Shown one piece after another: positions 35,472 through 48,063 of a stretch of DNA of 64,000 nucleotides. How positions within the stretch are numbered: the stretch's first letter is position 1; every line of letters begins with the position of its first letter. The notes beneath the pieces were generated by a model. The model made no database searches. It was not told the origin of the DNA and was given only the letters and a program-made list of their open reading frames with translations. Made by a program: the position numbers and the translations under genes. The DNA is from Formicarius rufipectus (taxonomy: Eukaryota > Chordata > Aves > Passeriformes > Formicariidae), in assembly GCA_013399695.1 (NCBI GenBank), contig VXAU01003156.1, positions 1,686,219-1,750,218 of the forward strand. Reading direction: 5' to 3'.

Positions 35472-38322
35472 TTAAAAATTTAAAATCTTTTCCTTTCCCC
35501 TGAAAAGGCAATAACTTTTTTTGTAAAAGTAAGGCTGCTGTTTGACCCATGTCTATTAAAAGCATGATTTCTACTGCTTCTTTACTGATGTGTTGGAGTC
35601 CAGAAAAAGAAGCATCTTCAATTAAAGGGTGCAGGCAGAAGGGCCTGAAGGGCCTCAGAAGATGGGGGGCAGAGGGGCCACAGCAATCAACAGAAAAGCT
35701 ATCAGAATGATAAGCTCAGTGGGAGCAATAAGCAGAAACACTTCTTTAAGAGGTCACCCTCTGCTTAAGTTTTAATCTTCTAATGTGAAGAATTTTGGTA
35801 AATGTGGGAGACACGATGGCCAATGCCAAGGCAGATGCAATCTTCTTAAACTGCACTTTATCTGAAGTGGGCTTTTGCCTACTTTCAATAAAGTGGCAAT
35901 TTTTCTGACTGGTAGTTCAGGAAGCATTGAATATATTGAATATTAGAATTGAAAGCAACAACATTTTTAGCTTACTGAACGTAAGTAATGGGAGAAAGAT
36001 GGCAGTCTGTCTGCATCACCTCAATTCTTTCAATCTCAACTTCTTGCAGCAAATAGCCTGCATTCATCCTCTGACAAACAGGCACTGACAACCTGTTGAC
36101 TTAATTCAAATCCTGAAACACCACCTGAATCAGCCAGATATCATTAGCTGAAATTGTTTTATAAGTAATGGCAAGGTTTCTGTGAAGGGCTTTTTGTAAG
36201 GAATAGCAGTGCAGAAAGTCTATATTCAAATTCTTTTTTAAAGTGTACTCCAGACTTTGCACTTAGGCCTGACCTAGTTACCCAGGTAGTTTGGAAGGGC
36301 TTGTGTGTTTTTCAGATGTACAGGCAGATGTAGCCTTAGCAGCACTTGCACCTGTGTCAGGCTTTCTGCCTCTGGATGTTCCCTGTCCCCATGAGCAGTT
36401 CCCACACTACTGTTGGCTTGTAAATAATCCCAGGCAGAAGGATGTACCAGCCAACATAGACTTTGGTTTTAGGAAACCTGACAATGTAGGTTTGTCACTT
36501 TTCACAATTACTAATGTCTTTCACTAACACACCAAAATTTTATTCCAGCTCTTTGAAGAACAATCAATAAAGGGTTGATAGCAGCAGTAATTCAAAGGAG
36601 GCATCCCACTTGTGCTGAATGGATGCTGTCCACAGACACAGACGTGAGTGGCCACTTAAATAAATAACTGGTATTGTTTGCACTGGGTAATGCTTCTTCA
36701 GAGAATGAAATCCCTTGAACGGGAAGGTCAGTTGCTGTCCAGCTACTGATGGGTGCCCCCACTGCAAGTGTGCTTGCAGAAGTACCTTCAGCCAGATGAG
36801 CCAAGGCTCCCTGAATCATTCTGGAGCATCCTGACATCCCACTAGCACACCCACCTGACCACTCCAGCAACAGGCACAATCCATATCTATTAATTAACTT
36901 CAATTACATACAAACCATCTCATAACTGTCTTAACCATGAACAAAGACTGTTCTACAAGACCACTCCAACTGAGCAGTTATGCCTGAATATATAAAGTTA
37001 TCTCTGTACAGTTTGGTAAATGGGTCTGTCTACAGCAGGTGCCAACAGGGAAAACCCTGAGGAGCTCCTGGCTTCTCTTCCCAGGAAGTTAACCAACACA
37101 TTCCAGCACACAAGCACCATCTACCAGTTTGGGCACAGTAGGAGCCACCTGGGAGAGTCTCCAGGGATCCTGTGTGTTGCTTTGCTGAAGGCTGGCTGGG
37201 AGTTCAGTCAATCATCCTGCCCACAGGCAGCCTGGCAAGTCCTCTGCTTGTAGCTCCAGAGTTCCTGGGATACACCAAGGGAACTGCTCAGTAAGTGTTC
37301 TGGGTGTTCATACAGGCACAACCCTGGATATTCAGCTACATCAAAACCGCAGGAGGGTAAACTTGTTTCATCCTCATCCCACAATTATAACCAATTTGGT
37401 CACCACAGCATCCACTGAGCCACTTGGTAACCATTTTGATTCAAGCTGTGTACCATTCCTAAGGCAGTCATGCTGATCCTCCTGATCCCTGCTGTACATG
37501 CATATGGAAATAGGAACACAAGGGAAGTGAGCAGATATAAATTGGTTTGAATTTTGGAGCCCCCAGACTGAGTGGCTGGAGCAAGGTCAGGCACCCAGCT
37601 CCTCCTTACTCTCACTTGAGCTGCCCAAGAATCTTTACAAATGCCTTTGTAACTTTTCAAACCATCCAAGTGTTTTACCAGAAAGCTAACAGTTTTTTCT
37701 GACAAAAATTGTTTTTCTGAACCTCCTATGGGAGTAATGAGCCTCTCCTTTTCTGAAGGGACAAGTCAGCTGAAAGAAGCAATAAGAGAACTAATGCCAT
37801 TTGCTAAGATGGATTGCTATTATTTGAGCTGTCCATCCACACATATTTGTCCTGAGTGTATTTTCAGTACTAGAAGCAATGTAGTTACAGATCACAGAAC
37901 AGCCAAACTGCCAGAAAACATGGACTGACTTACCTTCATCAAAATAAATCACAGCAGGTTTTGGGACTCCCATAACTCAGAAGCCAAAGGTGACCTTGAG
38001 GAAGAAGTTGATTAAAACTGTCACACAGAGCCCAGCATTATACTTTATGGCTAATGATGCCAAGTTGCCAACTGAAGCATGCCTGTTTGTGTCTGCACTG
38101 GAGTTCAGAGCTGAGGAGCTGCTCCTAAGCAAGAACAGAGAGAAAGAAGTTCAGCAGTCTGACCTGCTCCTGAAATTACAACCCTTCACACGAGGCTGTT
38201 AAACTAGTACTGTTTTACATGCCTCAAAGTGGAGTAAGAAGGAACCAATGGCACAAGATTAAAAAGGAAACAAAAACCCCAGAAAGCCACCACACTGCAG
38301 TCCAGTTTTCTCCTCCCACCAG

Positions 38323-39041
38323 TTTACTTGGCCATGTACACCACAATATCCTCAATCATTTGGTACTTAGGACTAAATCCTCCCCTGGGGCAGACATCCA
38401 CATCACTTTCACTTCAGCAGAACACCTCTGCATCGACCCGAAGTGCAGCTCGCAGGGGTTTAGCCTCCCCAGAGCCCCCTGCCTGCTGCTCACAGCTTTG
38501 GGGGGATAGCAGCACCCCGAGGGAGCAGCCTGGCTCGAAGGCCTTGGCTAAGGGAAATGCTGAAAACTCGTTCATGCAGCAAAGGACACAGAAGAGGGGG
38601 CTTTTGGCACTAAGCGAGCGCTGCTACACCAGGTCGAGCGATCCTGGTCAGACTGAGAACTCCATGGATGGAAAAGCGTGGCAGTACTTGGGGAGCTCAG
38701 TCCAACAACCCAGAGTGTGGCAGCCCCGAGGGCTCCAGCCAGGACTTGCCCCTCTGCAGCTGGGCCAGCCAGGACAGACAGAACTGTGCCAGCCGTCCCA
38801 GCTTCCCAAGCCGCAGCCTCAGCAAAGGTGCCCACGGTCCCTCCTCCCTTTAAGGCAGCCCGGGCTGGAAGGATCCAACTACAAGTCCAGGTCCTTTTCA
38901 CCTCAGAGGAGGCAGAGCTCTTCCACAAGTCACGTAAAAGATTTCAACCTGGATAGTTTCACAGTTTTGAAACAAAAAGATGTAATAGAAGCATATCTCC
39001 ATGTTGGCCAAGTTACTCTTTCATCAGTGTTTTCCCTGTGA
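38323..39041 (+). other. GC-raised block with 237-codon open frame; possible exon or lncRNA
   Basis: This is the longest ATG-initiated open frame in the window (38,328-39,041). A good acceptor-like sequence (TTTTCTCCTCCCACCAG) ends at 38,322. From about 38,400 to 38,940 I count 17 CpG dinucleotides, including four within about 26 bases near 38,614-38,640, against a CpG-poor surround. The predicted peptide is rich in Q, P, S, L and R with no domain, signal peptide or membrane segment. The minus strand also has a 118-codon frame here, as GC-rich DNA often does. CpG density does not reach a classic island by my rough count. A lineage-specific gene, a lncRNA exon, a promoter or a chance frame are all possible. 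Confidence 0.18.
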
Positions 39042-42000
39042 ACACCAAGTTCCATTAATGCTGATCCCCAGACTTTATACCACACACAAAGTTTCTGAGC
39101 CTGACCTTCCCAAAGGCGAGTACTTCTGCTGAAAGTTATCATCTCAAACAGCTCAGTCATGTTTATGAAAGCCCAGCTGTTACAGAAGAAGGAACTTTTT
39201 TTTTTTTTTGGTCAGAGGAATCTTTTTTTAAAAAACAAATCTGGGACAAAGGTTTAATATATACATACCTGTATCAGAAGATTCTCACTGAGAAGACATG
39301 CTGGAAAATGTACAACTGAAGACTGGATATGTCCTAGAAAGAGGAAATAGAAAAAATATATTCAACATTTTGCTCCTAATGGTTTAGTGGCCATAATAAC
39401 ATCATCTTTCTTCTGCCCAATGAAACTGCACAAAGTTCATGATCTTTTGAAGCAAAAGACAAATAGGTCTTTGCCTTCAAAAGACAATGATGACTAGATT
39501 CATCCCACCCAGGTAAGACATCCAATTTAAACCACAATTTCCTAGACTTCCAAAGAAGCCAAAACAAAGACAGGCTTCTCCAAGCAGCAATTCAAATTTT
39601 TGGTGACCATCCTCTCCCTCAAATCTTCCCCCACCCCAAGGGCAACAACACTTTTTTTTATTTGTTTGTTTTTCAGGCAGTTCATCTTACCATGGAAGAG
39701 AATGAATTCAGACTACAACCTCCAGTTACCCCACTGAGGCATTACCCTGCTTCTGCAGTGTTCAAAACACTTGGAGGTGAAAAAAAAAAAAGAAGAGAGA
39801 AAACAAAGAGACACTGGTAAGAGGGCAGAGTGACAGACAGGACCCTAGGACCATTCTGTCATTCAATACAAACACTAGCAAGATCAAAACAATGTAATTA
39901 ACAACTCCTTGCATTTTTCTTACAAACATTGAAGAAATATTCTTGTCACTACTTTATGATAACACATAGGCCAGCTTTTGAAAACGGAGCACAGGAAATA
40001 ACAAATCCTCCACTTATTTTAATGTTCCTTTTCATAATTCATATAGGCAGAGATCCCAGAGCAGAGATTACCTACAGATAATTCACTTTCTGCAGCCAAT
40101 TTTGACTGTGCAGAAGGCTGAAGCCTGACATTTACACAGTGTTTGAGTAGGATGCTGGCAACTGCCACCAGTGAACAATATTTCCTCCCTTTATTGGTGT
40201 CAGTGAGTTACCTGATGTTGACCCCATAGAAAGAAATCAAAAAATAATACAGACTTCTTTACCTTCCCCCTTTGTTCCTGGGTAACAGACTGAGGTGTTA
40301 AAAAAAGGAAGCTGTGGGAGGACTGTATTTAACCCCAGGGCTGTTTTCTAAACTATTCCCAGCAAACAGTGGAGGCAGCTCTGCTCCAGAGCTTTGGCAG
40401 TGCCCTTGTCACAACACCATCACAAAAATACAAAAAGCATTCAAAACAACCTTGCTGCTGTCTTCTTTCTGGAATCAGAACAAAGGCCAAATACAAATTT
40501 AATCAAATACCTATTCATCATGTAATCTATCTATAGTATGCCTGGTGAAAATGGTTGTAGCTTCTGCCTATTACTGGCCCTCGTCAACGATCCTACTACT
40601 ACATTGTCAGGCAGTGACTCCCTGTGCAAGGCAGAGTTTGTTATCACACCAGTCAGGCAGCTTAATGTTCCTACACCATTTAACAGCTAGACAAGACAAG
40701 AGAGTATTAACACTTCCCTCCTAATTTCGAAACAGTCTTTTCCTTAACAAGCTTTTCTCTGTTGTCAACAAGCATCTCCTCAGGAAATAATATGATATTG
40801 TAGTGAAACTCAGCACATGAACTTATTTGATTTTAAAACAATGGTTTGATTTATATTTACAACTTACTTTAAAACAAACCAGAGTTCAGCCATTTTCTCA
40901 TCAGCATACAGATTCATGTGTCCAGGTCAGGCAGGCAGCACTGAGGTGCATTTACAGACACAGCCTGAACACAGAGCAGAGGACCAGGCAACGGAATCCT
41001 TTTCCCACCTCCAATGTCCCTCAGAGCCTGCTGAGTATGTGCTGGGGTCGGACATACCTTTCATACCCTGACAGAAGCTGAGAGTTACTGCAATATTTTT
41101 CCTCTCCATCCTGTCTCACCTTTCTTCATAATTAGGATTTACCGTCCTTTATCCCCTTCTCCCAGTGCCTGGAAGTGTTTTCTGCTTCTGCCCAGGTGTG
41201 GCCTGTTCCCTTTTTAGGCTGCCCCTTGTTTTTCTGATCAGGTGTCCTGAAAAGCTGCAGGTGGATGTGCCAGTATTGTGATAACCTTCTAATGCAGAGT
41301 CATCCACACCTGCCATTCTGATGTATCTTCCTTCTGGCACTTACACATTTCAACCCTCCCATTCATAACTCTTTGCTTATTTTAAATTAACTTTCTACGC
41401 TGCAACTACAGGAAACAAGGAATTCTGTTGCACCCATCATCAGAACTACATCCAAGCTGGACTAAAAAAAGTATTTGTATATTAAATAAACAATGCCCAG
41501 ATATTCTATCTTTCCACCAGCCGGGAAGTTTCACTCAGTGCTGCACTTCTGTGAAAATCTTTCTGAATTTAATAGCAGAGTGGAGGTAAATGATTTAAGA
41601 ACAGCACTTGTCACTGTCATCTCCTCCAGTATTGAAGCAGAGCAGCAGCAGCCACCTTGCACAATACAGCCTGGCTGTTGGATCAGTCTGACAAAACACA
41701 TTCAGTTTGATTTAAAGACTTAACCAACATTTTCTTGACTAAACCCATCAGTTTTCATTCTGTACTTGTTCACCAGTGTGAATAAAAAGGCCCTACCTTC
41801 TCCACAGAATCCCTACTCATACCTGAACTACTGTGGATTTAAGTTATATTTACTTTCCTTCCCTGTCTGAAGATACCCCATTGTTTGATCTAGTTTTCTT
41901 AAAGGCCTCTTCAGATTTTGGAAAGAAAACTCAAACTTGCCCTATTTTGGCATAGCTGTAAACAGGAAGGGCCCAGTACCTGCATCTCTGCCTGTGTGCC

Positions 42001-43701
42001 AGGAGACGCAAGCTTTGCCAACCGCTGAGTGAGGCTGCCAAGGCAATTTTTCTCTCAGTTAGCACCTACAGAAACTACTGCATCTCCTCTCCCCGTGCCT
42101 GGCCTCACAGGAGCTCACTCACATCCCATAAGGATTTGTAAAAAGAGCATCCTCAAATGAAATGTCAGGTGACTGTAACCTAAGAGACCAGTCTGCCAGT
42201 TCACACCTCCGTCACTCAGGAATGTTGGCGAGAACATCTTGGATCCCTCCAGCTCGATACCTAGCCCAGGATACTGAGAGGGTACCCAGATCCTCCAGAG
42301 CTCCTGATTCCTAAGCATTAGCCTTCCAACCAAGGCCCACACTACTCCATTCTTTCATTGCTTTGAATTAGCTGATATCGGCTTCAAAAATAATCCCTGC
42401 CACCTCACATTTTTGGTATGCTGAGAATGGAAAACCATCTCAAACACCTAGGAAAAAATGCCCAAATCCAGATTCTTGGGCCTGATTTATGCAACTCTTC
42501 CACACTCACACCGGGAAACTGGACTAGGAAGAGAAACAAAGTAACTCATTAAAGAAGGGCTAAGAGAAATCAAACTGGGGACCCAAAACTGAATCTCTTT
42601 TGCTCCACCTCAGTTTCCACATTACAGCAATGATGAAACGTCAATTCAAGGGGCATTAAAAAAAGCATTTGTATTTAGAAACCAGCCAGACGTTGGAGTT
42701 TCAGCATTACAGATCCTATGAGCTGCAAGCTTACCTTCAAAGTAACAGACAGATTTGGGGAGGAGGAGATGATAATAAGAGTAATAAAATCAGTTATAGC
42801 TGTTCCTTAACTATTCATTGTCTACATACCTGACTCTGTAAGATTCTGTAAAGTCTTTACTATTACAACATTTTCCCAAATTTCTCTCTCTGTTTGACTA
42901 AGCTTTCTGCCACATTTCATTCAAAACAGGACAAGATCTCTGGGAGTATGTGCTTTTACTCCACAAAAAGTGTCTCTAAATATGAAGGATTGTTCCCTTG
43001 GTTTTCTACAACCACAGGGACATGGGTCTCACAACGCAAGTCAGAGAGTGAACTTGCAGTGCTCAAGCTCTGCACACCTCTGATTACATGTTTCAGAGCA
43101 TGGCACAAAAAACCCCTGGGCATTCCTGATGACTACAGAGGCTTCAGCCCCGTCTCTCCATCTCAGCCATGACAACCAGAGCTCACTCAGGACTGCTGTC
43201 GATGGAGGGTCTCTCTCCAATAAAAGCTTCTTTAGAAACAGTGTACAGTCCCTTAACAGACCTGGGGGCCTGCTTTTTGTAATAGCAATGCTTTGAAAAT
43301 AGAAGGATTTTAGCCTTTGATTTTAACATGACAAATCAACCTATTCTTCTGATCAGCATTAAAAAAATAAATCAGTGTCTCACAGGTAAAAATGGTCACA
43401 AAACCCTGAACTGCAGTGTGAGCCCCTCCAACCAACACTTTGCAGCAGACTGACCAGTTTGTAGCATCTTCAAATAGGTACTGTTGTATTTCACATGAAT
43501 TTGACTCCCTGCTGGGGTTTGTCCTCATGCCCTTGATTTCCCCAGGAGAATCTAGTGCTGCAGTTCCTCTGCAGCTGGAATTAACCCTGGCCAGAATTAG
43601 CCATCCAAGAAGCAGATGGTTTGGAGCAGTCAGGCTGACACTCAGTTTGTCAAAGCTATTGGGTGCCAGCAGCCTCCAGGTTCATTGTTTTAAGAGCTGG
43701 C

Positions 43702-43738
43702 AAAAAAAAAAAAAAAAAAAAAGTAAAAAAAAAAAAAA
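43702..43738 (+). repeat. poly-A pair (A21, GT, A14)
   Basis: Twenty-one A bases, GT, then fourteen A bases. It could be an old retroposon tail or a simple slippage run. The 250 bases upstream show no recognisable retroposon body and no polyadenylation signal, so I record it only as a homopolymer. Confidence 0.95.
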
Positions 43739-44039
43739 GCCCACGAGAAAACAATCTAAAAGTAAGAGAATTGCAAATGATGACAGTTAAAGGTAAATTA
43801 TTTCCTGTACAGGGTAATTTCCATATAGAATGAATTCCTGAAGAGGGACATTAAGCAAAGATGCAACTCTGTTTGGGAGATAAGTAGGCAATTTTCTAAA
43901 GATGAAGATGGTAAGGGCATGGAGAAAAGGAACTAAAAAAAGGGAAAGGACACACTCATCACTCAATAGCCTCTTTTCTTTACATGAGTGTTTCAGGCTG
44001 TTGGGGAACACAGACAGTAACAGTAAATGCAGTAGGGCT

Positions 44040-44560
44040 TTGGCAACAAGACACTGCCTTCTCCTGATGCCTAAGGGCCAACCTGCTGCAGATGAACAGC
44101 TACATGGCTTCTGAAGGAACCCACACATCCTGCATGCAACAATGTGAGAAGGCACAAACCAGAGCACATGGACACCAGCACCCCCTGAGCCAGATCAGCA
44201 TGGCCATACAGTGCTGAGGACATGGTGCCACCCTGCTGGTGGCACCTGCATCTCATCAACAGGGCCATGTCCCTCCTGTCCCCCAGAGCCTGAGCCCTCT
44301 GCCTCAGTGCCCATGAACAGCCCTGGACATGGCTAGCAATGAACCGGGTCTGGGGGCCACCCAGAGAGTCCAGCCAGGAGCAAAAGGTGCCAGAGATGGC
44401 AACAACACAGGCCCAGTGTCCACCTGAGAGGGTGGGGGACTGGAATCAGACTGGAGGTGCTGGGCTGGGAGGGGTCCCCAGTGAGGGCTGGTTAGCACCC
44501 TGGGAGAGGGGAGCTGCAGGGCAGCCAAGGACTGGGCACCCACTTACAGCCCTGACAGCT
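44040..44560. other. GC-rich block of unknown origin
   Basis: About 500 bases are clearly richer in G and C than the AT-rich surroundings and read like a distinct insertion. A hairpin with 9-base arms (GGTGCCACC / GGTGGCACC, loop CTGCT) lies at 44,224-44,246. The text resembles a retroelement UTR or LTR in style, but I could not find paired TG/CA ends with a target-site duplication, nor a coding motif. Frames of 79-84 codons are open on both strands and uninformative. Confidence 0.4.
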
Positions 44561-45529
44561 CATGTCTGTACCCATTCCATGAGAAGAATTTAAAAAAGGT
44601 CAGGAATGCAGCTAATGGAGGGAGTAGAGGATGGTGGGTCACATCATCCCAGGGATCTACCACACTGAATGAAAAGATGGTGCCAGAGGAGGAGCTGCCT
44701 TTCAGTGACACCAGTCTGGATTGTGCTCCAGGGATAAATAGACAAAAGGGCTGAGCACTCACCAGTGTGAGATCCAAATCCAATAACATTTACTTAGGGA
44801 TAAAACTGGCAGAATGCAAAATCTGAATCATGCAAGGCAGTATTCTTGCAGGAACAAGTGTTTCACTTCAAAGAGTTTAAGAGTGCTCCCTGTCTCTGCT
44901 TGAGAAAACAAGGAGTTGTAACAGGACTGCCCACACCACGGCACAGCAACCGTGTAAACAACAGGCAGGATTTGGGGCACTGGCCCCATCTCGAACAGCA
45001 CAGCAGTCTGCAAAAGCTGTGGCATACATCCCATCTGTGAGGCAAGAATGAAGGTAAGATCACACTTCTGTGGCTGGAAAGTCAGTCCCTCTTGTGTATT
45101 TGAAAGATTCCTTCAGCTCTGTCTAGTAGGCTGCCCATAACTCCAGCACTTTAGTCTTCTCTGTTGGGACTGAAAATGAAATTTGGATTTCAAACTGCTC
45201 TGCTGAACACATGAGAATCACCTGTCATTAGCTACAGCTAATTTAACACTCAGAGCCAGAACATTTAGTGCTGAACAGTTAATAGGAGTCTTCATCTTAC
45301 AGTAAGTCAGCAATGTTCAGGATCTGCTAGTCCATGGAAGGGAACACTTCCTCCTCTTGCACAGGCAGGGCGAAGACCACACTTGTGTGCAACTCTAACA
45401 GTGAGAGTCCCACATAGTACTTGTGGTGCTCAGACTCACACAATATATTTCTGTGGTGGGATTGGTACCCACACAAGAAATGCACTAGCTTGTAGGATAA
45501 CTGCTCTTCCTAAAGGTACTCTGTTCAAT

Positions 45530-45667
45530 AAAAAACCAAAACAAAACAAAAACCAAACAAAACCAAAAAACTCCCAAACAAACAAAAAAAAACCCACACA
45601 CACACAAAAAACCAAATCCCCCCCCAAAAAAAACACAAAAAACCCCCAAAAAAACCAACAAAACACC
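45530..45667 (+). repeat. A/C-only tract, fourth of four
   Basis: 138 bases of A and C with only two T interruptions (45,572 and 45,617), including a short (CA)n stretch near 45,595-45,606 and a C8 run near 45,618. Same polarity as the other three tracts. Confidence 0.95.
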
Positions 45668-48040
45668 TTGTTAATGTATTGAGAGAGAAAAGAAATTCAG
45701 AGCTAACCTAGTAGAGAGGAATTTAACTACAGCAATTTATATATGCAGTTGTTCCTGTTTACAGACCACTATGTAACTGGCATGATTAATAAATCATATT
45801 CTGTTTCTTCCCCTTAATTGCACTAACTGTGTTAGCAAAATTAGAAGAAGATCCTAACAAGAAAGAACTAGATTATTTCGAAAACAAAATTAGCAGCCTG
45901 AGGTACTAAGGCACATTGCTGAGAAAGCAGGTGGTCACAGGTGGCTCCGAGCCTCCAAAGGTGATGAACATCCATACACTGTGTTCCAGGGCTTGCTTGC
46001 ACTGGGATGAAATACTCTGTCTACAAGCTGGCACAAGACATTTGTTTTCAGAGCAATTAAAATCTACAGTAGATCGGAAAACACCATTTTTATTAACCCC
46101 CCCAGCAGGACAATAGTTTACAGATCTATTATATGAGCATAAGGATTCTGTCCTTTGGGATAAAACCTTGTTATTTTTCATCTCATTCCACTTGGACTTT
46201 TTTCTCCCCCTAGCACAAGGAGGTGTAAAAATTTAAGTAACACCAGCCAGCTACATCTCACAAACTGCACACTGCATGGACAGGTACTGCAAAGGTGTTA
46301 CCACCTATTAGCAAAGGTGTTATTATCTGACTTCCAAGGTAACAGATTGTCCTGAGAACTGTGCTTGTGCAGCTACCAGTTTCTAGGGAGTCACTGTCAT
46401 ACAGTGAACAATTCATTAATTGGCATCAAGAAGAGGATTAAGTTAAACCTCATCTAGGGTGTAAAGATACACCGATATAAGCATATTCCACAGAGAGACT
46501 TTCTGAAAATTTAAATATCATGTCTCTAAAGCTTACTGATCAACAGTGAAATTCCTCACTTAGGAAAGAATTCTTCTTCAAAATTTTTTTCCATTGTTTG
46601 TCAAATACTCTGCGGTTCATTTTCTAGGATATTTAGACATTTTTCTAGAATCCGGGAAATGGTGTTTTAGTCTCCCCATAGATACTTTTGTGCAGCAGAG
46701 TCATTTTTTGTAATGCTGCTGTAACTTATCCATACATACCATTACAGTGCTTAAAAAACAAGCCTTCCTGCTTGCTGGGTTAGAGTTTACATCATTTCAA
46801 CAGCCCAGTCCCTCTGGGATCCCCTTGTTGCAGGGAAGAAAAGGGCCTTCCTTGTGCCCTCTAAAAACTTCAGTCAGAACAACCAAAAGAACCAAGTGCT
46901 CAGCACCCACAAGTCAGGCAAACCCAGGACACTCTGTTTTACAACATCTTCCAAAAGCTTCTTCGCTACAAACCCCTTGAGTTTTATACACTGATGTTAA
47001 ACAACTCACCTCATTTGTTTCCAAAGGAACACACTGTACAAGTTAAAGTTGGACCACAGCTTTTAAGAGCCTTGGCAGCTTCCTGCTTTCCTCCCCTCAT
47101 GGCTGCCCCTCTTCTCTCTTTTCCTATACCAGCCACCCCAGTATTATTTTGTTTTCACCAATACTCTTAATAAAAATTATCAATTTAGCTACTTGTCCTA
47201 AATTGCCCTGTCAGAGGCAGAGGTGTAACAAGACCATGCTCCCTAGACTAACACAAGAAATAGCAAAGATCTTCCGACACCAATAGGAACAGCTGCTAGG
47301 GGGGGAATTCAGTGACCTTCTTTAAGGTCAGTCTCCACCTCAGCCAGAAACATTTAAATACTTAAATATGAAAGTGTTATGCAAAATCAAAAACTAAATT
47401 TGTTCATAACTGGAAAAAGAAATTTAGTTGAAATTGGATTCTAATAAGAAAAAACTGGGGGAGGTCATTGTGCTGTATCTTTATCCAGTCCCTCTGGCAA
47501 CCTGGAAAAAAAACCCCAACATCGCTAGCTATAGTCTCCACCAGCATATTAAGCATTTTTATATTGTGCATTTCTAACAAAAAGGTGCTGTGCCAATTAA
47601 TTTTTTTCAGAAGTCACCTTGCTATTGCATCTGAGGGACATGTGCTGTTACAACCCACTGTGCCTCTGGAGCTGTAGCATCTCTTTTCACACAGCTCGAC
47701 CTTTTCCCTTTTCCTCATGGCATCTGCAGCAGAGCTAAGTTGCTGTTCATCAGCAAGGTCTCCCCCTCCTCCCTGCCCTCCATGCTTTTTTCCCTTCACA
47801 GCTCTAAATTAGGCTTCCCCCTGCATACAAATTCCTGCCCTTATCTTGCTTCAGCCCTGGCCTGTCTCCCACTGTGCAAAAACTTGCTGCTTCTAATCTT
47901 AATTCCTCAGCCAGCAATCCTTGCAGTTACAGCTCACACACCATGGCATTTCACTGGCAGGGAAAACTAACTCTTTCTAGTCTACATTTCCAGTGTGCCT
48001 CTGCCCCTCCCAGCCTGTCCTGAGGGGTACATGTTGCCTG

Positions 48041-48063
48041 TTGGGTGGTTCTGAACCACCCAA
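48041..48063. repeat. 23-bp near-perfect palindrome
   Basis: Eleven-base arms (TTGGGTGGTTC and GAACCACCCAA) are exact reverse complements around a single T at 48,052. The structure would form a tight hairpin in RNA or a small cruciform in DNA. No gene or mobile-element end is recognisable next to it. Confidence 0.95.

Larger units (their letters stand above)
26501..38322. other. non-coding stretch with low-complexity tracts
   Basis: No gene is recognised. It holds a poly-A run at 27,478-27,490, the CTCF-like site at 28,908, a CR1 3' end at 30,441, the TAAT-rich block at 30,850-31,010, the duplicated A/C tract at 31,414-31,851 and the pure A/C tract at 35,358. The 186-codon frame at 31,306-31,866 and the 169-codon minus-strand frame at 34,947-35,456 run through low-complexity DNA and are artefacts of composition. 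Confidence 0.6.

Noticed and set aside
43430..43738. Processed pseudogene or retroposon ending in the poly-A pair
   Set aside because: No upstream polyadenylation signal, no recognisable body and no flanking duplication.
44224..44246. Second CTCF-like site (minus strand CCACCAGCAGGG)
   Set aside because: An extra base breaks the GG-rich half of the motif; the self-complementary hairpin explains the resemblance.
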